Assembly: GCF_001650405.1 (NCBI RefSeq)
Contig: NZ_LWCU01000023.1
Span: forward strand, 149,685-213,684
Source: Microbacterium sp. H83
GTDB lineage: Bacteria > Actinomycetota > Actinomycetes > Actinomycetales > Microbacteriaceae
Length of the DNA stretch: 64,000 nucleotides
Direction: 5' to 3'
The first letter of the stretch is position 1. The number at the start of each line of letters is the position of its first letter. Position numbers and translations under genes: made by a program. The notes below the pieces were generated by a model. It made no database searches, was not told the origin of the DNA, and saw nothing but the letters and a program-made list of their open reading frames with translations. Shown here one piece after another: positions 54,450-64,000 of the stretch.

Positions 54450-57400
54450 GTGCGCCGGACGGATGACGACCAAAAGATCCCCGGCGTCCACCTGCTGGGT
54501 CGCCCCGATCGCGAGGCGCTCGACGACGCCGTCCACGGGCGACGTGATGGCCGCCTCCATCTTCATGGCTTCGATCGACGCGACCGGCTCGCCGGCCCGC
54601 ACCGTGTCGCCGACCTCCGCCTTCAGCGTCACGACCCCCGAGAACGGCGCGGCCACCTGACCGGGCACCGAGGTGTCGGCCTTCTCCACTTCGTGGGCGT
54701 CGACGGCGACCGAGCGGTCGCGGACGAACACCGGGCGCAGCTGGCCGTTGAGCGTGGTCATGACGGTGCGCATGCCCCTGTCATCCGGGTCGCCGATGGC
54801 TTCCAGGCCCACGTACAGCTGCACTCCGCGATCCATCTCGACGAGGTGCTCCTGCCCCTGCACGAGCCCGTACAGGTAGTCCCCGGTGTCCAGCACCGAG
54901 AGGTCGCCGAAGTGCTCGCGCCGCTCCGTGAACTCACGCATCGGCGCGGGGAACAGGAGCGTGTTGAGCCGCGCGCGGCGAGTGAGGCTGTCTCCGGCGA
55001 GAGCGGCTTCGTCATCCTCGGAGATCTCGGTCATCGCCGTGCGCACCGTGCGACCCGCCAGGACCTTCGAGCGGAACGGCTCCGGCCAGCCGCCGGGCAG
55101 GTCGCCGAGCTCGCCGGCCATGAACCCGACCACCGAGTCCGGGACGTCGTACTTCTCGGGGTTCGCCTCGAAGTCCGCCGGGTCGGCCTTGACCGCGGCG
55201 AGGTGGAGAGCCAGATCTCCGACGACCTTCGAGGACGGCGTGACCTTCGGCACGCGGCCGAGGATGCGGTCGGCGGCGGCGTACATGTCCTCGATGAGCT
55301 CGAAGTCGTCGGCGAGCCCCAGCGCCTTCGCCTGCTGCCGCAGATTCGACAGCTGCCCGCCCGGGATCTCGTGGTGGTAGACGCGCCCGGTGGGCCCGGG
55401 GAGGCCGGACTCGAACGGCGCGTACGCGCGGCGCACCGCCTCCCAGTACGGCTCGAGGTCCGAGACGGCCGCCAGGTCGAGCCCGCTGTCCCGGTCGGTG
55501 TGCGCGAGCGCCGCGACGAGGGACGAGAGCGACGGCTGGCTGGTGGTGCCGGAGAGCGGAGCGGACGCGGCGTCCACCGCATCGACGCCCGCGGCGCTCG
55601 CGGCGAGCAGCGTGGCGAGCTGTCCGCCCGGGGTGTCGTGCGTGTGGAGGTGGACCGGGAGGTCGAACCGCTCGCGGAGCGCGCCCACCAGCCTCGCGGC
55701 GGCTGCCGGGCGGAGGAGGCCGGCCATGTCCTTGATCGCGAGGATGTGCGCTCCGGAGGCCACGATCCGGTCGGCGAGCCGCAGGTAGTAGTCGAGCGTG
55801 TAGAGGCCCTCCGCCGGGTCGAGCAGATCACCCGTGTAGCACAGCGCCACCTCCGCCACGGCGGTGCCCGTGGCCCGGACCGCCTCGATCGCCGGACGCA
55901 TCTGCTCCACGTCGTTCAGGGCGTCGAAGATGCGGAAGATGTCGACGCCGCTGGCCGCCGCCTCCGAGACGAAGGCCTCCGTGACGGCGGTGGGGTACGG
56001 CGTGTATCCGACGGTGTTGCGCCCGCGGAGCAGCATCTGGATCGCCACGTTCGGCAGCGCCTCCCGGAGCTTGTCGAGTCGCTCCCACGGGTCCTCGCCG
56101 AGGAACCGCAGGGCCACGTCGTACGTGGCGCCTCCCCAGGCCTCGACGGAGAGGAGTCCGGGGGTGAGCCGCGCGATGTGCGGCGCGACGGCGACGAGGT
56201 CCTTCGTCCGCACCCGAGTCGCCAGCAGCGACTGATGCGCATCCCGGAACGTGGTGTCGGTGATCGCGAGCGCGGTCTGCTGACGCAGGCTCCGCGCGAA
56301 CCCCTCCGGGCCGAGCTCGCGCAGCCGCTGGCGCGAACCCGGGGTCGGCTTCGCGGTCAGGTCGACCGTCGGGAGCTTGGTCCGCGGGTCCGCAGCCTGC
56401 GGATGCACGCCGTTCGGCTTGTTGACGGTGACGTCGACGAGCCAGTTGAGGATCTTCGTGCCGCGGTCCTTGGACTCGCGACCGCGCAGCAGCTCAGGGC
56501 GCTCGTCGATGAACGAGGTGCTGACGTCACCGGCGATGAACGCGTCGTCGTCGAGCAGGGCCTGCAGGAACGGGATGTTGGTGGAGACCCCGCGGATGCG
56601 GAACTCGGCCAGCGCGCGTCGCGCTCGGGCGACGGCGGCCGGGTAGTCGCGTCCGCGGCAGGTGAGCTTGGCGAGCATGGAGTCGAAGTGCGGGCTGATC
56701 TGCGCGCCCTGATGCACCGTGCCGCCGTCGAGGCGGATCCCCGCCCCGCCCGGCGAGCGGTAGGTCGTGATCTTGCCGGTGTCCGGCCGGAAGCCCTGCG
56801 TCGGGTCCTCGGTGGTGATGCGGCACTGCAGCGCCGCCCCGCGCACGTGCAGGTTCTCCTGCTCGAGTCCGAGGTCGGCGAGGGTCTCCCCCGAGGCGAT
56901 GCGCATCTGGCTCTGCACCAGGTCGACGTCGGTGACCTCCTCGGTCACGGTGTGCTCCACCTGGATGCGCGGGTTCATCTCGATGAAGACGACCTCCCCC
57001 GTGCGCTCCCCCGCCGTCTCGAGGAGGAACTCCACGGTGCCCGCGTTCTCGTACCCGATCGACCGGGCGAAGGCGACCGCGTACCCGTGGAGGGCCGCGC
57101 GGATGCCGTCGTCGAGGTTCGGGGCCGGCGCGATCTCGACCACCTTCTGGTGACGACGCTGCACCGAGCAGTCCCTCTCGAAGAGATGGACGGTCTCGCC
57201 GGTCTTGTCGGCGAGGATCTGCACCTCGATGTGCCGCGGGCGCACGACCGCCTGCTCCAGGAACATGCGCGCGTCTCCGAAGGCGCTCGCCGCCTCCCGC
57301 ATCGCCTCCGCGAGTGCGGGGGCCAGCTCCGCCGCCGTCTCGACGCGCCGCATGCCGCGCCCGCCGCCGCCGGCGACGGCCTTCGCGAAGAGCGGGAACC

Positions 57401-57854
57401 CGATCCCGTCGGCCTGGGCGACCAGCGCATCCACGTCGTCGGACGCCTCGGTCGAGCGCAGCACGGGCACGCCCGCCCCGATCGCATGGCGCTTCGCCTC
57501 GACCTTGTTGCCCGCCATCTCGAGCACCTTCGCGGGCGGTCCGATGAAGACGATGCCGTTCGCCGCGGCCTTCTCGGCCAGTTCGGGGTTCTCCGACAGG
57601 AAGCCGTAGCCGGGGTAGATGGCGTCCGCCCCCGCCTCTTTCGCGACGCGGATGATCTCCTCCACGTCGAGGTACGCCCGGACCGGATGCCCGCGCTCGC
57701 CGATCTCGTACGCCTCGTCGGCCTTCAGCCGATGGACCGAGCCGCGGTCCTCATGGGGGAAGACGGCCACCGTCCTCGCCCCGACCTCGTATGCCGCACG
57801 GAAGGCGCGGATCGCGATCTCGCCACGGTTCGCCACAAGGATCTTCTGGAACAT
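54447..57854 (-). CDS. pyc: Pyruvate carboxylase
   Basis: A 1135-residue biotin enzyme making oxaloacetate. Biotin carboxylase domain 1-450 (KILVANRGEIAIRAFRA, GGGGRGM, FIEMNPRIQVEHTVTE); carboxyltransferase domain about 530-1000 (TFRDAHQSLLATRVRT, HLHTHDTPGG with metal histidines); biotin carrier domain at the end with EAMKMEA. GAGGTG precedes the ATG at 57854. A divergent promoter with TAAGCT at 57926-57921 is likely. Flanked by two ParA-like ATPase genes. Confidence 0.97.
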   Translation of the reverse strand: MFQKILVANRGEIAIRAFRAAYEVGARTVAVFPHEDRGSVHRLKADEAYEIGERGHPVRAYLDVEEIIRVAKEAGADAIYPGYGFLSENPELAEKAAANGIVFIGPPAKVLEMAGNKVEAKRHAIGAGVPVLRSTEASDDVDALVAQADGIGFPLFAKAVAGGGGRGMRRVETAAELAPALAEAMREAASAFGDARMFLEQAVVRPRHIEVQILADKTGETVHLFERDCSVQRRHQKVVEIAPAPNLDDGIRAALHGYAVAFARSIGYENAGTVEFLLETAGERTGEVVFIEMNPRIQVEHTVTEEVTDVDLVQSQMRIASGETLADLGLEQENLHVRGAALQCRITTEDPTQGFRPDTGKITTYRSPGGAGIRLDGGTVHQGAQISPHFDSMLAKLTCRGRDYPAAVARARRALAEFRIRGVSTNIPFLQALLDDDAFIAGDVSTSFIDERPELLRGRESKDRGTKILNWLVDVTVNKPNGVHPQAADPRTKLPTVDLTAKPTPGSRQRLRELGPEGFARSLRQQTALAITDTTFRDAHQSLLATRVRTKDLVAVAPHIARLTPGLLSVEAWGGATYDVALRFLGEDPWERLDKLREALPNVAIQMLLRGRNTVGYTPYPTAVTEAFVSEAAASGVDIFRIFDALNDVEQMRPAIEAVRATGTAVAEVALCYTGDLLDPAEGLYTLDYYLRLADRIVASGAHILAIKDMAGLLRPAAAARLVGALRERFDLPVHLHTHDTPGGQLATLLAASAAGVDAVDAASAPLSGTTSQPSLSSLVAALAHTDRDSGLDLAAVSDLEPYWEAVRRAYAPFESGLPGPTGRVYHHEIPGGQLSNLRQQAKALGLADDFELIEDMYAAADRILGRVPKVTPSSKVVGDLALHLAAVKADPADFEANPEKYDVPDSVVGFMAGELGDLPGGWPEPFRSKVLAGRTVRTAMTEISEDDEAALAGDSLTRRARLNTLLFPAPMREFTERREHFGDLSVLDTGDYLYGLVQGQEHLVEMDRGVQLYVGLEAIGDPDDRGMRTVMTTLNGQLRPVFVRDRSVAVDAHEVEKADTSVPGQVAAPFSGVVTLKAEVGDTVRAGEPVASIEAMKMEAAITSPVDGVVERLAIGATQQVDAGDLLVVIRPAH

Positions 57855-57934
57855 GCACACCTCTGAGAGCTCGATGCGCGGCGTTTTCGGCGCGCATGGG
57901 GCGGGGCTGAGTGTGCACCCAGCTTAGGGGCAGG

Positions 57935-57940
57935 TAACGT
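57935..57940 (+). promoter_or_regulatory. Putative -10 for leaderless parA-like gene
   Basis: TAACGT, 7 nt before the GTG at 57948. It makes this GTG preferable to the GTG at 57939, which lies inside the hexamer. Confidence 0.4.
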
Positions 57941-57947
57941 GGTGTTC

Positions 57948-58760
57948 GTGCACGTACTCAGCGTCAGCTCTCTCAAGGGAGGCGTCGGCAAGACCACCGT
58001 GACCCTCGGACTGGCCTCAGCGGCCTTCGCCCGTGGTGTCCGGACGCTCGTCGTCGACCTCGACCCGCAGTCCGATGTGTCCACCGGGATGGACATCCAG
58101 GTGGCCGGTCGCCTCAACATCGCCGACGTCCTGGCGAACCCGAAGGAGAAGGTGGTCCGTCAGGCCATCACGTCCAGCGGCTGGGCGAAGGTGCACCCCG
58201 GGACCATCGACGTGCTGATCGGCAGTCCGTCCGCCATCAACTTCGACGGCCCGCACCCGAGCGTCCGCGACGTCTGGAAGCTCGAGGAGGCGCTCGCCGC
58301 CGTCGAGAGCGACTACGACCTCGTGCTCATCGACTGCGCGCCCTCGCTCAACGCACTGACCCGTACGGCCTGGGCCGCGAGCGACCGCGTGATGGTCGTG
58401 ACCGAGCCGGGTCTCTTCTCGGTCGCCGCCGCCGACCGCGCGCTGCGCGCGATCGAGGAGATCCGCCGCGGTCTCTCGCCCCGTCTGCAGCCGCTCGGCA
58501 TCGTCGTGAACCGGGTGCGCCCGCAGTCGATCGAGCACCAGTTCCGCATCAAGGAGCTGCGCGACATGTTCGGTCCTCTCGTGCTGTCGCCTCAGCTGCC
58601 CGAGCGCACGTCGCTGCAGCAGGCGCAGGGCGCGGCCAAGCCGCTGCACATCTGGCCCGGCGACTCGGCGCAGGAGCTCGCCGCCGACTTCGACCAGCTG
58701 CTCGACCGCATCATCCGCACGGGACGCATCCCGGTGCCGGAGTCCGGCGCTCAGGCCTGA
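57948..58760 (+). CDS. ParA-family ATPase
   Basis: A 270-residue ATPase starting [21 protein letters not shown], with deviant Walker A and signature lysine, VVDLDPQSDVSTGM (Walker A') and LVLIDCAPSLNALT (Walker B). It resembles the orphan ParA proteins of actinobacteria (such as PldP), which act in division or chromosome positioning, rather than the parAB pair at the origin; no parB lies beside it. Ended by the hairpin at 58779. Confidence 0.85.
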   Translation: MHVLSVSSLKGGVGKTTVTLGLASAAFARGVRTLVVDLDPQSDVSTGMDIQVAGRLNIADVLANPKEKVVRQAITSSGWAKVHPGTIDVLIGSPSAINFDGPHPSVRDVWKLEEALAAVESDYDLVLIDCAPSLNALTRTAWAASDRVMVVTEPGLFSVAAADRALRAIEEIRRGLSPRLQPLGIVVNRVRPQSIEHQFRIKELRDMFGPLVLSPQLPERTSLQQAQGAAKPLHIWPGDSAQELAADFDQLLDRIIRTGRIPVPESGAQA

Positions 58761-58778
58761 CACGCCCCCGCACAGCAG

Positions 58779-58808
58779 AACGGCCATCCTCTCGCGAGGG
58801 TGGCCGTT
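58779..58808. terminator. Bidirectional terminator after parA-like gene
   Basis: A 13-bp stem (58779-58791 with 58796-58808, one wobble) around TCGC, followed by TCTTCG. Confidence 0.75.
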
Positions 58809-58840
58809 TCTTCGTGGAGCCCGGATTCCGGGCCGCAGTC

Positions 58841-59386
58841 TCAGGCGGTGCGCTTGGCGCGGCGGGCGGACAGCTCGTCGACGGGGTCGGGAGCGGTCGG
58901 GTCGAACTCGACCAGCGTGGACTCGACCTCGCGGAGCACCTTGCCCACGGCGATGCCGAACACGCCCTGTCCGCGGCTGACGAGGTCGATGACCTCGTCG
59001 TTCGAGGTGCAGAGGTAGACCGACGCCCCGTCGCTCATCAGCGTCGTGCCGGCGAGGTCGCGGATGCCCGCGCGGCGGAGCTCCTCGACCGCCGTGCGGA
59101 TCTGCTGCAGCGAGATGCCGGTGTCGAGCAGGCTCTTCACGAGCTTCAGCACGAGGATGTCGCGGAATCCGTAGAGGCGCTGCGATCCCGAGCCGCTGGC
59201 GCCGCGCACGGTGGGCTCGACGAGCTCGGTGCGGGCCCAGTAGTCGAGCTGTCGATAGGTGATGCCGGCCGCGCGCGCGGCGACCGCTCCGCGGTAGCCG
59301 ACCTCGTCGTCCATCGCGGGCAGACCGTCGGTGAAGAGGAGTTCGGTCACGAACCGCGGGTCGCCTGCACGCTCATCCGCATTCAT
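58841..59386 (-). CDS. MerR-family regulator, Rv1830/ResR type
   Basis: A 181-residue regulator. The helix-turn-helix is GYRGAVAARAAGITYRQLDYWARTELVEPTVRG (in parts), followed by RLYGFRDILVLKLVKSLLDTGISLQQIRTA and a C-terminal domain with YLCTSNDEVIDLVSRGQGVFGIAV. Length, sequence and position after the FtsR-like gene match Rv1830 of mycobacteria, a growth regulator. AGAGG precedes the ATG. Confidence 0.85.
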   Translation of the reverse strand: MNADERAGDPRFVTELLFTDGLPAMDDEVGYRGAVAARAAGITYRQLDYWARTELVEPTVRGASGSGSQRLYGFRDILVLKLVKSLLDTGISLQQIRTAVEELRRAGIRDLAGTTLMSDGASVYLCTSNDEVIDLVSRGQGVFGIAVGKVLREVESTLVEFDPTAPDPVDELSARRAKRTA

Positions 59387-59485
59387 CTGAATTCCTCTCT
59401 GGAGCCGTTATCTCCACGGTAGAGCAGCCCCCGTGCACCGGCAATGACATCCGAGCGACCCCGAAGGTGTGTCGCAATCAGTTCG

Positions 59486-60172
59486 TTACGAAAGCAGGCG
59501 GGACAGCGCGTCCTTGACGAAGAGCGAGCGCACCTCGTCGATCTTCGTCGCGAGCGTCGGCGCCATCTCGCTCGCCTTGGCGCGCGAGGCGGCGTCCGTC
59601 CGACGCAGGAGCGCCGACATGGCGGACTCGATCAGGGCGACCTCCCGCTCCGCGCCCTGGCGCAGCGAACGGAGGTGCCGGGGCTCGATGCCGTGCCGGT
59701 CGAGGGCGACGAGACCGCGGAGCAGCGTGACGGTCGCCTCGGGATACGTCTCCTGCGCGGCGATCACGCCGGTGCTGATCGCGTCGTTGAGGAGCTGCGG
59801 TCCGGCGCCGGCCGCCGAGAGCAGCTCCGCGCGACGGTAGCGCCTCGGCGTGGGCGTGATCGAGGGCGGCGGCACGAGCGCGGCGGACTCGCCGTTCGCC
59901 TCGGCCTCGTCGAGCTGATCCCGGATCACGCTGAGCGGGAGGTAGTGGTCGCGCTGCAGGGTGAGACCGAGTCGCAGCCGCTCGATGTCGGCCTGGGAGA
60001 ACTTGCGGTAGCCGGAGTCGGTGCGCGACGGGGTGACGATCCCCTGCACCTCGAGGAAGCGCAGCTTGCTCGAGGTGAGCTCGGGGAATTCCGGAGTGAG
60101 CCGGGCGAGCACCTGACCGATGCTCAACAGCCCCGGCGACGCGGAGCGTTCGCGGGCGGGCGATGCCGCCAT
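59486..60172 (-). CDS. ftsR: MerR-family regulator, Rv1828/FtsR type
   Basis: A 228-residue regulator. Winged helix LLSIGQVLARLTPEFPELTSSKLRFLEVQG (in parts) with TPSRTDSGYRKFSQADIERL, then a C-terminal effector-like domain. It matches mycobacterial Rv1828 and corynebacterial FtsR, the latter an activator of ftsZ. ATG overlaps the GarA stop by one base (TGATG). ftsZ lies about 30 kb away in this window. The symbol is given by homology and synteny. Confidence 0.85.
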   Translation of the reverse strand: MAASPARERSASPGLLSIGQVLARLTPEFPELTSSKLRFLEVQGIVTPSRTDSGYRKFSQADIERLRLGLTLQRDHYLPLSVIRDQLDEAEANGESAALVPPPSITPTPRRYRRAELLSAAGAGPQLLNDAISTGVIAAQETYPEATVTLLRGLVALDRHGIEPRHLRSLRQGAEREVALIESAMSALLRRTDAASRAKASEMAPTLATKIDEVRSLFVKDALSRLLS

Positions 60173-60657
60173 CAGGCGTTCGCCGCGACGCGATCGACGG
60201 GAGCGACGAAGAAGTTCAGTCGGAACTTGCCGACACGGAGCTCGGAGCCGTCTTCGAGGACGCTGCGGTCGACGCGCTCCCCGTTGACATACGTGCCGTT
60301 CAGCGAACGCTGGTCGATGATCTCGAACGTCGTGCCGGAGCGCGTGATCTCGGCATGACGGCGAGAGACCGTCACGTCGTCGAAGAAGATGTCGGCCTCC
60401 GGGTGGCGGCCGACGGTCGTCACGTCGGTGTCGAGCAGGTAGCGCGCGCCGGCGAGGGCGCCCGAGCGCACCAGCAGGAGCGCGGATCCCGACGGCAGGG
60501 CCGCGATGGCGCTCTGCTCGACCTCCGTCAGCTCCACGCCGAAAGGCACGAAGGAAAGGTCCGAGTCGTGCCCGAACGTCTGCGTCACGTCGTGCCTCTG
60601 CTCGCCGGGACGATGGAACGCGGCGTCTCCGGCCGGTCGGCTGTCGCTGTCTGTCAC
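60172..60657 (-). CDS. garA: FHA-domain protein GarA/OdhI
   Basis: A 161-residue protein. The N-terminal tail has VTQTF (T25, T27), like the kinase-target motif of GarA. The FHA domain (about 65-150) has VGRHPEADIFFDD, VSRRHAEI and LNGTYVNGERV, all phosphothreonine-binding landmarks. Unphosphorylated GarA inhibits 2-oxoglutarate dehydrogenase and activates glutamate synthase; kinase phosphorylation releases it. Start GTG after TAGGAGG. First gene of garA-ftsR. Confidence 0.93.
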   Translation of the reverse strand: MTDSDSRPAGDAAFHRPGEQRHDVTQTFGHDSDLSFVPFGVELTEVEQSAIAALPSGSALLLVRSGALAGARYLLDTDVTTVGRHPEADIFFDDVTVSRRHAEITRSGTTFEIIDQRSLNGTYVNGERVDRSVLEDGSELRVGKFRLNFFVAPVDRVAANA

Positions 60658-60744
60658 TGTGCCCTCCTAGTCCTCCAGACTAACGGATGCGACGCGTCTC
60701 GCGTGAGGCGGGTTCACACTCAGGGCTCGCATACCGGGGGTTCA

Positions 60745-60750
60745 TAGGCT
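60745..60750 (+). promoter_or_regulatory. Putative -10 for leaderless CopC-domain gene
   Basis: TAGGCT, 6 nt before the GTG at 60757. Confidence 0.5.
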
Positions 60751-60756
60751 GTACCT

Positions 60757-61428
60757 GTGAAAACTGCAGCGCGCCCCTCTCCCGCTGGTCCGATCGCCCT
60801 GGCCGCCGCCCTGCTGACGGCCCTCCTCGTGCTCGTCTCGCCGCTGTCGGCGGCGGCCCACGACAGCCTGATCGCCTCGTCGCCCGAGGCCGGCAGCACC
60901 GTCGACGTGCTCCCCGCGGAGCTCACCCTGACCTTCAGCGCGAAGCTCATCGACGGCGAGGGGGCGACCGAGGTCGTCGTCACCGATGCGACCGGCGCGT
61001 CGGTGACCGACGGCGCGGCGACCGTCGACGGCGCGATCGTCACGCAGCCGCTCGCCGACCCTGCCGCGGCGGGGGCGTATCGCGTCATCTGGAAGATCGT
61101 GTCGAGCGATGGCCACCCCACGTCCGGCGAGTTCGACTTCACGGTGGCCGCCTCCTCCGCCGGCGACCCCACAGCCCCCACGACCGCCCCGACCACCGAC
61201 CCGGGCGACACGACGGCGACCGCGTCGCCCTCCACCGCCACCCCGACGCCCGAGGCGACCGACTCCTCCGACGAGGGCTCGAGCGCCTCGACCTGGATCT
61301 GGATCCTGTCCATCGCCGGCGTCCTCGTCGCCGCCGTCGCGGGCGTGGCGGCAGTCGCTCTGAAGGGTCGCGGATCCGGCTCCGAGGAGGACCCGGAGGG
61401 CGACTCCGACGAATCGACGGGGCGATAG
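60757..61428 (+). CDS. Exported CopC-domain protein with C-terminal anchor
   Basis: A 223-residue protein. Signal peptide 1-34 ends AAAH, so the mature N-terminus would begin with the copper-binding histidine as in CopC (HDSLIASSPEAGSTV). The beta-sandwich runs to about 130 and contains SSDGHPTSGEFDFTV. A Thr/Pro/Asp linker and one transmembrane helix (about 180-205) follow, with an acidic cytoplasmic tail. No CopD is beside it. Its TAG stop is also the start of the lpdA -10 hexamer. Confidence 0.88.
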   Translation: MKTAARPSPAGPIALAAALLTALLVLVSPLSAAAHDSLIASSPEAGSTVDVLPAELTLTFSAKLIDGEGATEVVVTDATGASVTDGAATVDGAIVTQPLADPAAAGAYRVIWKIVSSDGHPTSGEFDFTVAASSAGDPTAPTTAPTTDPGDTTATASPSTATPTPEATDSSDEGSSASTWIWILSIAGVLVAAVAGVAAVALKGRGSGSEEDPEGDSDESTGR

Positions 61429-61431
61429 GCT
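61426..61431 (+). promoter_or_regulatory. Putative -10 for leaderless lpdA, overlapping the upstream stop codon
   Basis: TAGGCT, whose TAG is the stop codon of the CopC-domain gene; 6 nt separate it from the lpdA ATG. No usable ribosome binding site is seen. Confidence 0.5.
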
Positions 61432-61437
61432 TAAGGC

Positions 61438-62835
<1,398 letters not shown>

Positions 62836-62901
62836 TCGACGGATCGAGGGCTGACGGCGGACGCGCAGACGTCCGATCCGGCGCTCCGCACCCGTGACGG
62901 C

Positions 62902-62934
62902 ACGACCCCTCGAGGCATCGCCTCGGGGGGTCGT
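62902..62934. terminator. Bidirectional terminator between lpdA and the methyltransferase gene
   Basis: A 15-bp stem (62902-62916 with 62920-62934, one wobble) around ATC between convergent genes. Confidence 0.75.
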
Positions 62935-62959
62935 CTCGTCGAGCGCGCGGACCGCGACC

Positions 62960-63682
62960 TCACCGTCGCGCGTCGCCCTTCTCCCGGCGCAGCTCGAGGC
63001 GCGCCGGGAGCCCGCCGCGCACGGTCCACCCCGCGGGTGCGACGGCGGCGAGCTCGGCGGGGGTGTACGACCGGCGGATGCTGATGAGGCCGTCCACGCG
63101 GATGAAGGAGCCGCGCAGCAGCGTGCCGGCGAACGGCAGGGTCGCCGCCGCGAACAGGGCGTACGCCGCTCGGCTCCGCGCGATGTCCCGGTGCACGACC
63201 ACGCCGCCCGCATCCGTGAGCCGATCGGTGTCCCGGAGGACGCTCTGGAGCTCCGCCTCGCTGAGATGGTGCAGCACATGGTTAGAGAACACGACGTCGT
63301 ACCGGTCCCCGTCCGCGACGAGGTCCTCCGCCAGCGCGCGGCGGTAGCGGACGCCGGCTCCATCGTCGTGAGCGGCGGCCCAGCGGATGGCCCGCTCGTC
63401 GGCATCCAGCGCGGTGATCTCCCCCTCGAGCCCGTCCCGGCGCAGGCGCGCGGCGATCATCCTGCACACGTCGGCGCCGCCGGCCCCGACGTCGAGCACC
63501 CGCACCGGGCCGCGTCGGGCTCTCGGACGGATCTCGTTCCGGTAGAGCTGGCCGGGTCGCGACACGAGGGCGTTCACGATGCGGAAGCGCTCGTAGGTGC
63601 GCTCCAGCATCGCGAGGTCGGCGGACGGGTCGTCCATGAGCTCCGTCGCATCGTGTGCCCGCACGGAGAGATCGTGGCTCAT
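62960..63682 (-). CDS. Class I SAM-dependent methyltransferase
   Basis: A 240-residue methyltransferase. Motif I is [14 protein letters not shown], motif II region [14 protein letters not shown], and motif [17 protein letters not shown]-terminal cap domain includes [17 protein letters not shown]. The ATG overlaps the type III PKS stop in ATGA, so the enzymes are made together and the methyltransferase probably modifies the polyketide product. Product not identifiable from the sequence. Confidence 0.88.
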   Translation of the reverse strand: MSHDLSVRAHDATELMDDPSADLAMLERTYERFRIVNALVSRPGQLYRNEIRPRARRGPVRVLDVGAGGADVCRMIAARLRRDGLEGEITALDADERAIRWAAAHDDGAGVRYRRALAEDLVADGDRYDVVFSNHVLHHLSEAELQSVLRDTDRLTDAGGVVVHRDIARSRAAYALFAAATLPFAGTLLRGSFIRVDGLISIRRSYTPAELAAVAPAGWTVRGGLPARLELRREKGDARR

Positions 63683-63837
63683 GCGGCGCCGACGGCCACG
63701 GTCATCAGGGCGCTCTCGGCGGTCAGGCCGGGACCGAACGCCATGGCGGCCACGCGCTCCCCCGGCCGGGCGCCCTGGTCGAGGATGCGCCGGATGACGA
63801 ACAGGATCGTGGCGCTCGACATGTTGCCGTAGTCGCG
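63679..63837 (-). CDS. Type III polyketide synthase, C-terminal fragment
   Basis: About 53 residues from [13 protein letters not shown] to the stop. They carry the catalytic asparagine of chalcone-synthase-like enzymes (in YGNMSSAT) and the FGPGLTAES loop, both near the C-terminus of the family. The rest of the enzyme (about 300 residues) is missing: at 63837/63838 the sequence switches to an inverted piece of lpdA while the frame stays open to the window edge. The native gene must lie elsewhere or be broken here. Confidence 0.85.
   Translation of the reverse strand, partial: RDYGNMSSATILFVIRRILDQGARPGERVAAMAFGPGLTAESALMTVAVGAA

Positions 63838-64000
<163 letters not shown>

Noticed and set aside
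52662..57866. 1734-codon plus-strand open frame across the EspI-like gene and pyc
   Set aside because: It is the antisense shadow of two well-recognised genes, caused by high GC in third positions. Its translation is Arg/Asp/Glu/Val-rich with no domain.
57939..57941. GTG at 57939 as start of the ParA-like gene
   Set aside because: It lies inside the TAACGT hexamer and would be upstream of the likely first transcribed base; the GTG at 57948 gives the family-typical N-terminus.

Overview
The window is about 64 kb of high-GC chromosome from an actinobacterium, most probably a Microbacterium or close Microbacteriaceae relative. Pointers are the bcc-aa3 respiratory chain with a diheme QcrC, a dcw cluster with actinobacterial SepF/Wag31/YggT and no murE, the Rv2175c-PknL pair, GarA/FtsR/ResR-type regulators, class II DAHP synthase, and the many genes that appear to begin at the first transcribed base. 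It is almost all core genome. I see no tRNA, rRNA, CRISPR array, transposase or phage gene.

Layout. 1-2.2 kb: the 3' end of an unidentified gene, then trpD with a PolX-like HhH-PHP phosphoesterase. 2.4-6.8 kb: ctaE-qcrC-qcrA-qcrB on the plus strand. 6.9-8.3 kb: RidA, a GNAT acetyltransferase and a rhodanese. 8.4-11.9 kb: ctaF, ctaD, ctaC and erpA on the minus strand, converging on the qcr operon. 12-18.4 kb: M20 dipeptidase, DUF3043-type membrane protein, pyrD, nrdR, hisD and a repeat-bearing membrane protein. 18.5-23.8 kb: dnaE and an ECF sigma factor with its membrane partner. 23.8-29.4 kb: GNAT, RluD-type pseudouridine synthase, lspA, wag31/divIVA, yggT, sepF, yggS and ftsZ. 29.6-42.2 kb: the dcw cluster ftsQ, murC, murG, ftsW, murD, mraY, murF, ftsI, an ftsL-like gene, rsmH and mraZ, preceded by MraZ boxes. 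42.5-51.98 kb: DUF3040, polyprenyl diphosphate synthase, Rv2175c-type protein, a LysM hydrolase, the PASTA kinase pknL, aroG, plsC and fadD15-like. 52-58.8 kb: def, an EspI-like ATPase, pyruvate carboxylase and a ParA-like ATPase. 58.8-62.8 kb: ResR-like MerR, FtsR-like MerR, GarA, a CopC-domain protein and lpdA. 63-64 kb: a methyltransferase and the C-terminal end of a type III polyketide synthase.

How the genes fit together. Envelope growth and division dominate: precursor synthesis (murC/D/F/G, mraY, polyprenyl synthase), septal synthesis (ftsI, ftsW), the Z-ring (ftsZ, sepF, ftsQ, ftsL-like), polar growth (wag31), and likely control layers (MraZ, PknL/Rv2175c, FtsR, ResR-like). The second theme is respiration and central metabolism (bcc-aa3 oxidase, ErpA, Lpd, Pyc, GarA).

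Most notable observations: (1) at the right edge a 163-bp exact inverted copy of an internal piece of lpdA is joined in frame to a type III PKS tail, which looks like a chimeric join or a real rearrangement; (2) thirteen genes share a TANNNT-type hexamer 6-7 nt before the start codon, and in four places the upstream gene's stop codon forms the first half of that hexamer; (3) two MraZ-box-like arrays in opposite orientation lie before mraZ; (4) an ordered short direct-repeat array precedes the LysM gene; (5) paired extracytoplasmic cysteines recur in MraY, FtsW and PknL. Coordinates and motif readings were done by eye; functions are inferred from family knowledge without database searches.
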